Assembly (NCBI RefSeq): GCF_028769735.1
Contig: NC_088171.1
Location: 66,853,216 to 66,917,215, forward strand
Length of the DNA stretch: 64,000 nucleotides
Origin: Zonotrichia leucophrys gambelii
Lineage: Eukaryota; Chordata; Aves; Passeriformes; Passerellidae
Direction: 5' to 3'
Below the pieces are notes generated by a model, which was not told where the DNA came from, ran no database searches, and worked only from the letters and a program-made list of their open reading frames with translations. Below are positions 48,283 to 61,575 of the stretch, in pieces (positions within the stretch are counted from its first letter, which is position 1; each line of letters opens with the position of its first letter). Made by a program: the position numbers and the translations under genes.

Positions 48283-48479
48283 CTACTTGCTGAGTAGTAA
48301 GGCAGTTATCCACAGAGGTTCTGTCTGCACTCTCAAGTTTTGGAACTCCCGTGCAGTCACATCAAAGCAGCAGCCTTGGCTACAGCAGCTCATCTGACTG
48401 CTCACACATGGACTAAAGGGCTCACAGTTATTGCAGTAACATTTACTGCCCTCACAGCCATCACATACTCTGGAGGCAA
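48283..48479 (-). CDS. Candidate cysteine-rich exon, minus strand
   Basis: On the minus strand a strong acceptor (TTGCTTGCCTCCAG, AG complement at 48480-48481) opens a frame running to a stop at 48283. Its start is very cysteine-rich: CDGCEGSKCYCNNCE, then PFSPCVSSQMSCCSQGCC, ten cysteines in 33 residues. This spacing is typical of disulphide-bonded extracellular modules, but I cannot match a family. No good donor precedes the stop, so it would be a last exon or a decayed one. The DNA is partly CAG/TGC-rich, which favours chance cysteine codons. It is upstream of the minus-strand exon trio, but the phases cannot be joined directly. Confidence 0.3.
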
Positions 48480-49456
48480 GCAAGCAGAACAGATGAAATA
48501 TCTTCTTGCTGTAATCACATGAACTGAAATCCCTTCAACGTCACAAAAGAAAAAGAAAAAAAGAAAAAGAGCTAAAAGCACAACTGAAAATTATTCAACA
48601 CCACCATAACGGTTCAAAAATAAACTCTCTTCGAAAATTCTCACCGTAACTTCTGCTGGTTAAATCCATGGGAGTAGTCAATATTTCTTATTAGCTTTTA
48701 ACATACTACTGTTCAATTTCATGAGCTAACATCTGTGATTCTGAACTACTGACAGAAATAACTAGGATACAAAAATAAGTAATTCCATGTATTTACAATA
48801 GCAATGTTTTGGGAGTTTCACCATCTGAAAGCAAGTTGGCATACAAACAGACTGTAATAAATACAAAGATGTCTTGAAGATCACTATGTAAGAAAGTCCC
48901 TAATAAATGGTAGATGAACCCTTGGCTCTCAGTCATGTGCCTGCTCTGAATCTCAAATCCATTTTGGTTACATAATATCAAAAATTATCCTTTTCTTGAG
49001 CTGGCTTAACAACAATGGTAAAACTACATGCATTTTTTTCCCGTATGAGATATTCATAAACTGTTTGAGGCATCTAATTTTTTTTCTCTAAAACTGTCTC
49101 AAGTAATTGCAAGTAAAAGCTTCATTTCTATTCTATATATTTTAAATGAAGAAAAGGTTACTAGTATTTTAAATTTACCAGAGCTATCCTGTGCATTCCA
49201 AGACCATAACATTTTGGAAAATGGACTATTTAGCAACTGATCTACATTCATTCTTAATTAAAATTTTAGTGAAAATAATCAGTGAACATTTTAATCAGGA
49301 GAGAATATGCATCATTTTTGAAACCTGGATAAGAAAAATAACTTTCTCCCAAAAAATAAAGAGGAACAATGAGTTTATCAATTAAGTTTACCAGTTAGTT
49401 GGTTGGTTTTTTTTCCAAACAGCTTCAGTAGAGGAAAAATTATATAACAGAAAATG
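48480..49456. other. Non-coding stretch
   Basis: Purine-rich tract near 48546-48570. Otherwise AT-rich without recognised features. Confidence 0.5.
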
Positions 49457-49480
49457 GCAACTGGCATAGTTGCCAGTTGC
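49457..49480. repeat. Perfect 10-bp inverted repeat with 4-bp loop
   Basis: gcaactggca, loop tagt, tgccagttgc: a perfect hairpin. A further partial copy (agttggca) follows directly. It is too short for a microRNA precursor and has no visible function. Confidence 0.85.
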
Positions 49481-50105
49481 AGTTGGCAGCTATATTGCCA
49501 ATATTTAACTGAACTCCCCTATATCCCATTAATTTCCCCAATCATCTGAAAGAACCTCGTATTTCAGTTGACTGAACAAAATGTTTGTGCTTAAGATTCC
49601 ATAACATGTTTGCGCCATTTGAGTTTCTAGACTGCCCACTGAATATTTCACCAAATTCTTTGCACTGTGGAAATCAGCAAACAAACATTTTTAAGTCACA
49701 GAACACAAAAGCATTACAGGGGCAGTGCTCACTCTTGCATGGGAAATGGGGGTCCTCAGAAGTAGCCATTAATATTTGTAGGCAGCAGGTTAACAAAATT
49801 ATTGGTATAAAGGGGATATTCCTTGTCAGTTACTTTTCAAGGCCAAAATCTGTTATCCACACTGCAGTGGATATCAGGAGTTTTAGCAGTATTAAAAAAA
49901 AAAAAAAAAAAATCAACCCCACAGCTAGAAAATATAAATTTCATGATCTTGGAAGAACAGTATTTCTGCAGACATAATTAGACACCAAATTCACAATACA
50001 CACATATTAATAGGATTCATAGCTATATAAAAGCATAGATCCCCTTGGAAATCAACAAGACTTTGGCTTATGCACGAAGTCAGGCCTCTAAATACTTGCA
50101 AGCGG
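49481..50105. other. Non-coding stretch with poly-A run
   Basis: A run of 19 A at about 49894-49912 lies within a 130-codon chance frame. No retroposed sequence recognised upstream of it. Confidence 0.5.
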
Positions 50106-50151
50106 TCTGATTTACTCATTTACACCAGTCTGATTTACTCATTTAAACCAG
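50106..50151. repeat. Two-copy 23-bp tandem duplication
   Basis: The unit starting tctgatttactcattta is repeated immediately with one substitution (50106-50128 and 50129-50151). Confidence 0.9.
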
Positions 50152-52499
50152 TGAAAAATCTGAAATCAATAATACTATAAAATTTGGAAGTACAGATAAT
50201 GTTAACTGGAGCATCACAAGTTCAGGTACTTGTTTTACAGATTTCTTAGAGACTTAAGCCTGAAGTCATGAATGCATCAGACTTCATTATTTTAAGCGAT
50301 TGTTAAAATATTGATAAGCCTTCAGTTACAGATGATAGACCAAAACTGTGACCTCTGAAGACTGCCCCAAAAGCTGTAGGGAAATGAAAATAATTGATTT
50401 TAATCACAAATTTATAATTGGTACTGTTACTTATAGACTGTAGCTGCTGGTACAATTGTGCTACTTCACACCTGAGTGAGACAGCATCCTCTCCCTTCCT
50501 AGTGAAATATGCTGCCCTGCATCTGTGACTAAACTGCAGGCCCTCTCCCTTTTTTCACCATGGTCTGGGTCAAAAGTGTGCATCCTTAGTGTACTTTAAC
50601 TCAAGTGTGAGGAATTCTTGCTTGGATTTCCCTTAGAAACCAGCCCAAGTGGTAGCTGAAGACAGATCATTGCAAGCTGTGGTAAATATCCTGCCCTGCA
50701 TAATCACTGTATCTATCAAGATTAAAGCCCCACCAACACCTGTCCCTGCTGCAAAGTTTAGATGACTTTTTCTGTAAGTAACTCAATGAAGCTAATGGGG
50801 TCTGGATTCCTATGAACTTGTACTTGTTGGATCGTGTAATGAAACCCCAAAGAACTCCATAGTGAATTTGTGAGGCCTTTCTCTTGTGCAGGTTCCCAAG
50901 AGTCCAACAGGTGAGCTCAGCTTGCAGTCACTTTGTCAGCGTAGCTGCTAGTATCAACTCCCACTTCTTCCATACATTTCTGAAACTCATGGACACATCA
51001 TTCCTTCAGAACTGCTCTTCTCCTGACAAATCTGGCAGAAGATTTCCAAGAGTTTGGGAGTCATAAGGATGGTCAAAAAGAAGAATAAAAAAAGGCAGAG
51101 ACAGACACAATGACCACCTCTGCCTCCTCCTTAGGAAACTAAGCTAAAAGAGAAAACATGTCTGCAGAATTATGTGCTGAGCTTGTTTCTGTCAAGTGGG
51201 TGGCTCCTAGTTTTCATGTAGAATACTAACTGAATTAAACCGTCTTTGATTAAATACAACTAATTTTAAAATGTACGTTGGAGCTGTGCAGTGCTACTGA
51301 GCTCAGAGTTTTTAAGAGACTAACAAGAATGTACTGTATTTTTTTCCAATCTATTTCAATTACACTTTTACAATGGCAGAATAATGGTGAGATTAGTCTA
51401 TTTTATCATGATTAAATCTTGATTAACATATTAAATAACCATTGTACACTAATTAACTCTATTAAATGCAATGTCCAATACATTGTTCTACTTCTGCAGA
51501 CTTCCAATGAAAAAGTAACTATCTTTAGTATGGTTATTTCTTATAGAGTGTTTTTAGGATCTGACACAGAGTATCACTATGGACTAAATACCTTAAAGTA
51601 TGATTTTTGCAGATAAGGTACAATATGAACGGAAAATAATACATTATTTCAGGGAGCACTTCCAAACATGCCCTATGCGATCTGAACGCTGAGGAGATAA
51701 AATTTAAATCTGTACCCTTGTAAGGACAGCATGAAGTTGAATTTTAGATAACCTTCCAGTTCAATTATGTGAAGTGGCATTATAGTATTTTACAGGATGC
51801 GCAGATGAAAAGCCATTACCAGGCATTTGTCACTATTTCATAACTGTGAACAACTCTAGGCAAGGCTTTTAACCAGCAGTTAAAAACTCCCTTGTGTCTT
51901 CATCTTCCAGTAACTTTTTATTCCACTGGAAACACTTTAAACATCTAGTTTCCTCTGTCATGAGCACTCACAGGAACCCAGACATCTGCAGCCTGATTTC
52001 CTTGTGTTGCAAACATCCTCTCAAAGTACAAAATGAGAGCAGCCGTCACTGTAAGCCAACACATTTATGCCAGGTTTTCAGCCAACTCTTAAATACAGTT
52101 GGGCGTTTTTGTGCACAAAAAACATATGGGCTGAACTGAAATGAGCAAAAAATAGATTTTTTAAAATCTGTCTATCCACTCTATGAGCTGTTTCAAAAGT
52201 GCAATGGGTGATGACATGAAATGCTCAAACTCAAACTTGTCTAACTCGGGGCACTGAGCTGAGGCACCTCCACTTTCTTAAAGGTCACTGAAGGGACTCA
52301 TGCACCTCCACATGCCATTTTAGAGACAACGTGTAAAAACAAATCAGCAGAAGTTCTTGCTGTGATAGAAATGAGCAATAGTTCCATATGTTGCTTCCAA
52401 TAAAAGGCAAAATTTTACTTCAAGAAGCACAAATGAACAGCTGGAATTGTCCACCCCGCTATTTTGCCTTTTCCTACTTCTCTTGATTAAAATCCTACA
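50152..52499. other. Non-coding stretch
   Basis: A strong acceptor and strong donor near 50892-50911 bound only 19 bp. No recognised repeat. Confidence 0.5.
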
Positions 52500-53560
52500 A
52501 CATAACAAAAGTACACTGTAAGGCAGTAAGTAAACTTCAGTTTGGCGTTACATAGCACCTTTCCAGATAATTGTATCCACACAAAGGAAATTTAATGATG
52601 AGCAGAAACCATCACTGTGCCAGAAAGCTGCAAGGTTCTGACCTTTAGGCACAATGGCCCAGGAGCTGGGGCTTATAACACAGTTGCCAAGATAGGGTTT
52701 CACCAGGCAGGTGGCATGTGCCATTGTCCTCAAGTAAAGCAAGGGCCAGGCATGGCGGCCAGGTTCAAAAATGAGATCATAAGGCAATTTTAGGTGATGA
52801 GGCAGTTTTGAGGTCAAGCTGGGAAGTCAGATCAAGTCCTGTGGAGTATCCAGGGCTAGACAAAGCCCTGTGGTCTCTGGGAAAGGTCCATGGTGACAAG
52901 TGAGGTCCAAGGTCAAACCAAGAAATCAGTCCTTGGGTCTCAGTTCAGATCAATGGGGCCCTTGGCCAGGCACAGACACAACTGAGGCTGAGCTGAGAAA
53001 AGACACATTCACAGCTCAGGCAGACACTGAAGATCCAGGGCTGCAGAGCCCAGAGTAGAGGATATGGAGTAAAAACCCAAATGACAGTATTGACAGTATT
53101 TCTGTTGGTAGGACAGCATTGCATCTCTCTCCAGATATGATGCACCAGACATCCTCTGCCAGTCACCTTCTCCATCTGCCCGGAGAGCAGGAGAGAGGTG
53201 CCAAGAGCAGGCAGGTCACCGGTGCCTTATAGCAGAGGCTTGCTCTCAGAAACAGTCCTGGACCCCCAAAATTCCCAACCAGCACCAGCACAGCTCTGTC
53301 CTATCATCTGGGTGCATCCAAGAGAAGGATTTCCCCCTTGTCACACCATAGCACAGACCTGTGCTCACCCTGGGACCAGATGTCTGCACTCCTTTCCTCC
53401 CTCCATATGATGCAGGAAAAGCTGTTGCACGTGTCCTCCAGGACACTGAGAGGTCTGCCCGTGTGGGGTGCAATTATGTTGAATATTTTCATACAGCTCA
53501 AGGAAATGTAAATGTGAGCAATAAATATCTTTGTCAGATTTCCAAAGAATGAACAATGTA
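52500..53560. other. Raised-GC block, possibly an old repeat
   Basis: About 1 kb noticeably richer in G/C than its flanks, with many ccagg/cctgg words and overlapping 65-75 codon frames on both strands, none protein-like. The texture resembles a decayed LTR, but no ends, TATA box or duplication could be identified. The minus strand has a strong donor (AGG then GTGAGC) near 53364. Confidence 0.3.
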
Positions 53561-56500
53561 CTCACAGACAAAAGGGATTGTTTCTGAACATGATCTCTGC
53601 CTTCAGGCTGTAGGACAAGGCCTTTTTAGTGGTCTCCATCAAACTTTGTTTGAAATTATGTGAGTAACTGGCAGAATTTTTTAATTAGACCGCCAAATGG
53701 CAACCTTAATGCACAGGATATACAGTCATTGGCTTTTACTTTGAATTTCTTTTATTGTCTAGAGTAAAAGAATCAGCAAGAAGAGGAACTGATTACTACA
53801 AAAGCATGATAACTACTTCAATCCCTAGCTATAAACATACAGTAATTAATCAATTATTGCAGATCACATACGTCAAGGAAAAAATGGAGTATATATGATG
53901 AAGTCAGCATAATCCTTTGGTATAGTTTTATGAATGATCTAATGTTGTAACTCAAGATACTTGAGATTTACAGCAATACATAAGCAGACAATCAAAATTA
54001 AAGAGCTAATCCATAGTGATAATATTTTTTTTAAAAAAAAGAAGTAATTGTTTCTAATTGTTTTTAAGAGATTTTGATATTCATTGTGGAATAGAAATGC
54101 ATCATGACTTTCCACAGTCAGAGCTGAATCAGAAAAGCAAACTTATTCAGCAAGAGCCCTTAAAAATTAATTATGTAGTCATGGCCATGGAACTTTAGCA
54201 CGTGCTTACAATTAGCCATTACCTTGAATGCATTTAAGAATGAGGAACAAATTCAAATTCTGAATTTAAGAATAAGTTAAAATGGTCACAAAAATTTTTG
54301 ATCCCTTAATACTCTTTTTTAAAATGGGCTTTTTCATGAAGTGCATTTTCAGGACTAATTAACTACTACCTCTGAAATGGAAGTACTTTCAGACCCTCAG
54401 AGGAACCATTTCATGTATTACTATTCTTTGCCATCCTTTGCATGTCCAGTACACAAGCCTTTGTTACTTTTTCACCAGAATGTTTGTGCATATATGTATA
54501 TATATATGCACATTATACAAATAAATTTATTGTTGTCTGCAGCTGTATAAAGTTTAAGAAAACTTCTCTCAGAAGCCTTTATTTTTAATTCTCTCAGTCT
54601 TTACATATATAAGTATTACATTTATATTTAATACATTAAATATACGTTAAACATATATTTATTAATGTTTCAACTCACAATCTGGAAGAAAAATAAAAGC
54701 AAACAAAACAAAAAGATATATTGAAATTAATTTTAAAAGGAAGTTATTCATGGGAATTTTGAGAGCATAAACCCCCTTTTGATAACAGCTTATGTTTTAT
54801 ATGGGAGTGTGTGTTCACCAGCTAAGCTCCCTTATCCACAGGCTCAAATTGCAAGGCCATGGAAATAAGTTATTTGATTCCTTGAAAACAATTCAACTGA
54901 ATCAATTTCTAGTTATCTTTGGTCATGTTCTTTAAATTAAAAGAAACAAAAAATTTTATTATTCTATAACTGGCTTTTCATCTGAAGAAAGTGTCATGCA
55001 TTTATAATTTTGAGCACTGCTTAACTCCATATTTTCATCTGAAGACTTCCCCTGATGTTGTGTGTAGTTGTGTGGCATTGATTTCAGCATAAGCTTCTAA
55101 GTTAAGGTGTGATCAGTTACATAGACAGGCTCACTGCACTTTCTTATATCTGAAATATCCCTGGAGGCTTTTACCATTTCTCAGTGTCATAGATTTTAAT
55201 CTTTATGAAGTGAAATCCAAAATTACTGAACACGAAGTATCTCTCACTTCAAGTACAGTACATGGTAATCACAAGAACTCCATAATCCAAAATGCAAGAT
55301 GCATATAGAGATTATTCCACAGTCTATTGAGGTCAAAGTCCATCCTAAGTTTTGTTATTCCAAGATCATGAGTTTATTCATGTGCTACGAATCACTTCTC
55401 AAAATCCCTTCTTAGAAGGGAAAAAAATATATTCCATAACAAGAAGAAGATAATTAGATTTCAAACACATCTTCATGTGTAATATTTCTTTAGAAGTCAT
55501 AGTAATGCAAAATAAATTAAATTCCCCATATAAAATGAAGCCCAAGTCAATGTTTTAATGTCTCTGAATGCAATCATAAGTGAAACCTTTGGGCTTTTAA
55601 TACCAAAAGAGGAATTAAGACCTGCTTAGTCTGGAAGAACAAGTGTTAACTAAAATGTAGGAAAGCATTTTAATACAAAACTTGTAAGCTCGTTCCTCCT
55701 GGACACCCATGAAAACATCCCCATAGTTCAAACTGACTCAAAGTTCTGTGACTCAGTGCATTTCTACAGCAATGAGATTAAATTATTAACCTGAACTGAG
55801 TTGCAAAACACATGCATCTGTGCAGTTTGACCCTAATCACACTGCTTTTGGACTGGAACTAGATCATACCTTGCTCACACCATCACAGACAATAACTTGT
55901 GAATACCACAATAACTAAAAATAAAAAGGTAAAAAAAAAGCCCAAACTTATATTAACAAAAAGAAAGGTAAAACTTGTTGAACTCTCCAGAATTTGCGAG
56001 GTAGGGTGAGACAGGGAGATACAGGAGCTCCAAAAAATGGCAATGGATTCATATTTAAAGTTAGGTTGACACTGCTGCTAAATTCCACAGGATTGGAATT
56101 CAGGTCTGGGTTTTTTGCTGCCTGTGTCATAGACACATGATGTGATTTTAGATGACCTAAGCTGCCATAATCTTAGTTCATTTAGACACCAACATACATA
56201 TTTACAAGAGATAAATTAGATGCTTTGAGAGGCAGGTGCTTAAAGCACCTTCCTCAGTCAGTGCAAACCTTACTCTGTCTCCAATGCTACAGCATAAAAT
56301 GAGAATAAAGGCATCCTGAATACACATTTTCCTCTTTTTATTTTCCACATTTCAAGGGCCCTTACTGATTCCTTTGTCCCCGTTTTCTGTGTACATTAAC
56401 TAGCACAAAACCTCAGATTGTTATAAAGCCTGGGGACCTTTAAGTAAAGTGATATACCAGTAAGTACTTAGCACACTCTCAATACAGTCTCTACCAGAAC

Positions 56501-57803
56501 AATTTCTCACTGTTAGCAACAACCTTTGCTGAAAGACAACATGCCAATGTACTCTCAGGGAATTTGGACAGTTTTCTAATTAATTTCTGAACATTTGTAG
56601 CACAAACTAAGCATCAGTAAATTATGCTTAGAGTATTTGGAACACTTCCAACCTCATTTTCTTCTCCCTCTTCTTTCACTAGAACAGGCAGATACGGTTA
56701 AAATCACACAACAAAAATATTTCTTTACAGAACACTTGCAGCAATTATCATTTTTATAAATCTTATTCTTTTATGCTTAGGGTTTGTCCTCAGCTGATCT
56801 TGTTTCAGGTCAAGAATTGACCCAATAAATGCAAGAAGCAGATACTCTAGACTTCCTGCTTAAGTATAGTTCAATACAAAGCATGTTAATGGTAAAAGTC
56901 TCTCAAGAGCACTTATGAGACAGGGAAACACTTAAAGGAATTCTTCATACACTTGTTTACATTAGTATTTATAGCATTACCCTTAAAATGATCATTTCAC
57001 CACATAAAATCCACTGTACCTATAAAATGTTACATCGAAAGCAAACCAATCAAATAAATAATGCAGGACTATTTCACACTATATGCTTGCACTGAGTCAC
57101 AACCCTACTTAGGTCTGTCAAGTTTAATTCAGGAATTGAGTGAAAGAATCTCATTCAAAGTCCACATTGCATAGCTCACAACATTTTGGCAAGACATCTT
57201 TCACAGTGTTGCAGGCAGTAAGGTCAGGGCTGTCCTGCTGTGGGTCCCAAACACAACAGTTTTCTCAAATGACCCATTTTATTTCCTGATTTGAGAGTCA
57301 AGGGGCAGCACTAGGTCCTTTCTGAAAAATTTCTTCATCTAATTGTCAGGTATTTCATTAAGAAAAACACCACCAAGATAAACTCTTCTTCTGCAACTTG
57401 ATTGATTATGGTGGCTTCCTTCCTAAAATTCAGAAGAAAATTCTGCCCTGGCACCCACAATTACATGAAGTGCTGCAGCTCAAAGCAAAGCCTGAGGCAG
57501 CCAAATCAAACAATCAGATCCATCTACTGCAACACCACTCATTTCAATTCCACTTCTATATTAAACATCATTAGTGTGGTCTAATGTTGCCTTCAAAATG
57601 CGCCTCCCACTCAGCAAGCACGCCCTTTCTCTAGCTCAGATCCTGGGCTCAGTGTACAGACCCTGTAAAAGTCATTACGGCAATGTAATTTCTACTACTT
57701 GCATTTTCACTATAACAAAATCTCACAGGGATCAGACCCACTTATGGTCTTAACTAAAACTAGCCATCTGACTTAATTAACATTTAGAATTCATCAAACC
57801 TTG
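53561..57803. other. Long non-coding stretch
   Basis: AT-rich. An alternating TA tract lies at about 54489-54508, and A/T-rich sequence runs through 54590-54700. No gene or known repeat. Confidence 0.55.
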
Positions 57804-57862
57804 CAGGGCTCATACTGGGCTCTGGGGCAGCTTGGCAGTGCTCACATTGGGCTCCTGCTGGG
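57804..57862. repeat. Degenerate two-copy GC-rich repeat
   Basis: gggctcatactgggctc and gtgctcacattgggctcc are near-copies about 35 bp apart, each followed by ctg-rich sequence. It is a minor minisatellite-like duplication. Confidence 0.5.
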
Positions 57863-58847
57863 TCTACGTCTCTGGTAGCAGCATTTTTCCATCAGATGAC
57901 ACACTTGGTGTTAAAGAATATGAAGAAGGAAACTAAAAAAAAAAAAAAAAAAAAAAAATCAGTTTCACAGTATCTCCACGCCACACAACGCACCACAGAG
58001 CACAGGGGGAACAGGAGGCAGAAATAGTTAAGAGCAGCAGGAACTAGGAGACACATTGCCCTTATATATTTTCTCCATAAGCTGTAACCCAACAACAGTT
58101 GTGTCTTTTCAATACCTTTCTGTGCAATACAGATCCTGAATGAATTTTTGTTTCTCTATATATGCACATTGATATTAAAAGCAGTATAAAGGTTTGTTTC
58201 TCTGAAGGTACCGCAGATGATGAAAAGGTTTCCCAAAATTGGGAGTGATGTCAATAGAGAAACAGACTCCTATTTGGGCCATCCAAAACATCTAAATTTT
58301 TCAAGAACGAAGTTCTATGCTCAGAGCATCGAACACTAATGGCCAGACAGCTGCTGCCCATAGTCTTGGCTGCTTCAGGTGGGTCTGGAACAGACCTTTG
58401 GAGCTAGAGCTCTTTATAACCTCTTTTCTCTTTGTGATCTCAATACATAGTCTTCACACAAGCCTGCTTTGCATTTCTTCCTTCTTTGTACCCGAGTGGC
58501 AAATTACCAAGTAATACTCAAGCAACCACCAGGGACACAGCATTTTTTCTGTGACCTTAATGTGCAGTGGCTTTATGAAGTGATATATTTTTCTGCTCTA
58601 TGTGAAAATGTAGTTGAATGTAAAAACCTGTTCATTAAGAGCTATTGTGAGATTAACTACTTCCAAAATGTTTAAACACAATGATATTGAGAAAAGAAAA
58701 TGTCAGCTGTATAAATATACTTTTACAACATGCAATATGAAAGACAAGCTTCAAACATTTAGCATCAATATCCACTACAATTTGAGGTTTTTCCTTCTTA
58801 AAGCTTTGAAAATTAATTTGTACTTTGATGTTCCCCATTCCTCAGGG
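57863..58847. other. Non-coding stretch with long poly-A run
   Basis: A pure run of 24 A at 57935-57958 without a recognisable retroposed body upstream. The remainder is featureless. Confidence 0.55.
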
Positions 58848-58899
58848 AATTATTATTATCATCATTATTACTATTGTTAGTATTATTATTAATTATTAA
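58848..58899. repeat. ATT/ATC trinucleotide microsatellite
   Basis: Interrupted (ATT)n with ATC and GTT variants over about 50 bp. Confidence 0.9.
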
Positions 58900-59339
58900 G
58901 AAAAGCACCATAAGTCTTACATTTTGTCATATATGAAGACTCTAATATTGTTAAGACACGAAGACTGTACATCTTTTTCACTGTATATCAGTGGCTGCAG
59001 GCACTGAGAAGGAGCAATGAGAAAGGAAGTGCATGAGAAAGGCAAAAAATACCAAATTCCAACCCAGGTCTTTCCTGAGAAAGCTATAATTTCCTACAGG
59101 ACAGACAACATATTTGGTGGCAGTGAAAATATGACAACTCTATCTATCAATCCAACCAAGTTTATCATGAGGTTTAAGCATTTCTTAACTGTCAAACTAT
59201 AACATGTCCCTAGAAATAACAAACTACATTCTGAACTATCTACCAAAAGCACACAGGAAAAAAAAAAAAAGATACAAAAGATGACTTCCAAACTATAAAT
59301 AATATTTTTGCAGTCATACTTGCATCCTTATTCCTGAAA
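58900..59339. other. Non-coding stretch
   Basis: Nothing recognisable. A short A run lies near 59258-59270. Confidence 0.5.
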
Positions 59340-59500
59340 CCAATTTAGAAAACAATTGGACAGGGCAGCCTGGGAATAAAGAATCATTTGCCATTAGAGT
59401 TTAATGTGTGATTACTTAGTAATGTAATTGAAAGCATGACTGTAGCACATTGCCAGCTTTCTATTGCCAGGAGATTACATCATAAATGATACAGAGCATT
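59340..59500. promoter_or_regulatory. Possible conserved non-coding element
   Basis: A complex AT-rich block with several homeodomain-type words (agtaatgtaattgaaag, gattacatcataaatg) and no repeats. The role is inferred only from texture. Confidence 0.2.
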
Positions 59501-61479
59501 TTATATATATTTTTTTTTAATTCCATATTTTTTGTGTCAAGAAGTTTTGCTCTAATATTTGAATTTACTTTTCTTTCTCAAAAATTGCAGAATCAAGGGT
59601 TTCTGTGAAGGAGGTGTGGTGAAGGAGAGGTGATAGGTCTCAATTCATAATTAACATGAGAAAACAAAATATTCTAATTGCTACAATTGTGCACTGACGG
59701 ATTTGTGGTGAAGGTCAATGATGTCTAAGCATATATAAGTGACACAATGATACACCTTTAGGGCTCTATTTTTGGCTCTGATTCTGTGAATTAGAGTAAA
59801 ATCCAAGAACTGACTGTGCAGACTATGTCTGTTGGAGCAACTTCCTGGAAATGTGTTGAGTTATAGTGACTGTACCTCGAGGACACCTGACCCAAATCAT
59901 AGTACTCTACAAAGCCTCATGGTGTTTAAAGACTTGATCTTCTACCAAGGTAGCCTGGCAAAGCTGGGTGGGCTTTTGGAGGAGCTGTGTTTTTTTACAC
60001 CTGCAGAGACCCTAGACCTTCATTAAGAAGCTGCACAGACAGCTTACAGAAGAGCTTCAGAAATTCAGTGCTCCCCCCTCGCACAGAAAACTTTGGCTTA
60101 GCAGCGTTTTTCCTCCTTTGTATTTACAGCCTTTCCCTCCAAGCATCCTGTGGCTTCAACAACTTTCACAACAAAAATTCCAAAGGCTTTACTGATAAGT
60201 GGAACTTTTCACCCCACATCACCTAAGGCATCCTGGCTATGAAACTCCTTCCTTCCCAGAGTTCATCTAGTTCACAAAAACGACTCTCAACAGTAAATAA
60301 TTTACAAGTTCAAGGGTTTTTGGAACACTAGGACTTCTGCTCCTGCAGACTGGGGTACCGATCACTCCCTGCTGGTCCTTGTCCAAAGAACCTGTTTCAC
60401 CCCATCCACATGATCCCCACACCCAAGGAACTTGCCTGCCCAGCAGTCCCTCTATGCCTACACCAAGAACAAACATCATCAGACAAATTCAGTAGAACTG
60501 TGCTGCCACAGAGCTGTCATCAAATGCTGTAGCATTCATATTTGATTGTTTGATGCCTTCAGATCACCTAAGATATGCATTTCACAATTTAAGGGCAGTA
60601 GTTTCTGGGATTTAAATCCCACTCTGACAAGAGAATTCAAGAGGGAACTGAAATTCACAGTGATTTTGTTTTCCTTGCAGCCTGTTCTCACAGGTTTTTC
60701 ATCAAAAAGCAGGGAATGGAGCTTGCGTAAGGATTCTGGCTTTTGGCTCACAGGCTTAGTTTTGTCTTTACTCTATTTTGCTGAATGTCAGATGACCATG
60801 GAGGCAATACAGAACTCCAAGATGCCGGATGTTTCAGAATAGGAATTATCATTCACAGGTAACAGTCCCTCTCCTCTGTCACACCACTAGTACTGAAACC
60901 AAGAAGGAAAGAATAAAACAACAACTGCAAGGTGGCAGGGCACAGTCTTCCTTCCAGTGACTGATTCTGGGCTAACTTTCTCTCCAGAAAAAACCATTAC
61001 TGCATCTTGACAGGGGGCCTTCTACTACAATATGCAATTCATTTTTCAAGAAAAACTTTTTATTACAAGACTTCTCATAAAAATAATTTGCTTTGCAGCT
61101 GCTTTTACATAGTTTCTTAAACTGTTTTAACAGTACTGAATGATTGGAACAAACCAGATTACTTCCCTCTAATTTGTCCTAGTGACCTACCGTATATATT
61201 AATAAAGGGGTATTTTGTCTGTCTATAGCTCTGTTTTCACTGAAGAAAGCTATGCCAGTTGCATTAAAATACTTTTAACCTATTCAGTTCATGACAGTGG
61301 AAGTACCAGAGCCTTCTGGGCTTTGTAATATAATAGCATCCCTTTATCACGTTGAATGGTTTATTGGAACCAGCTTGTACAGATGATTTAGTTTACCATA
61401 GTGAGGCCACAACTGCAGGGCTCCAATCTCTGTTTGGGGACTCTTCTATAATTTTCAGTGTTTCCAGTTTGGCCTTCAA
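59501..61479. other. Non-coding stretch
   Basis: 59880-60480 is somewhat richer in G/C. Open frames of 60-98 codons show no domains. Confidence 0.5.
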
Positions 61480-61575
61480 ATGGGTTTGCTTTTTTGGTGT
61501 TTTCTGTTTGTGTTTTCTAGGGGCATTAGGGGGGTTTGTGTGATTTCTGTTGGGTTTTTTTTCTGTTTGCTTCCT
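61480..61575. repeat. G/T-rich low-complexity tract
   Basis: Runs of T broken by G, gg and gtg. The complement is an A/C-rich tract like those at 33655 and 35785, so it is the same repeat type in opposite orientation. Confidence 0.8.

Noticed and set aside
49585..49977. 130-codon plus-strand frame
   Set aside because: Runs through a 19-base poly-A run (a lysine block). No domain, no splice context.
57935..57958. 24-base poly-A run as the tail of a retroposed gene
   Set aside because: No transcript-like body upstream and no flanking target duplication visible.
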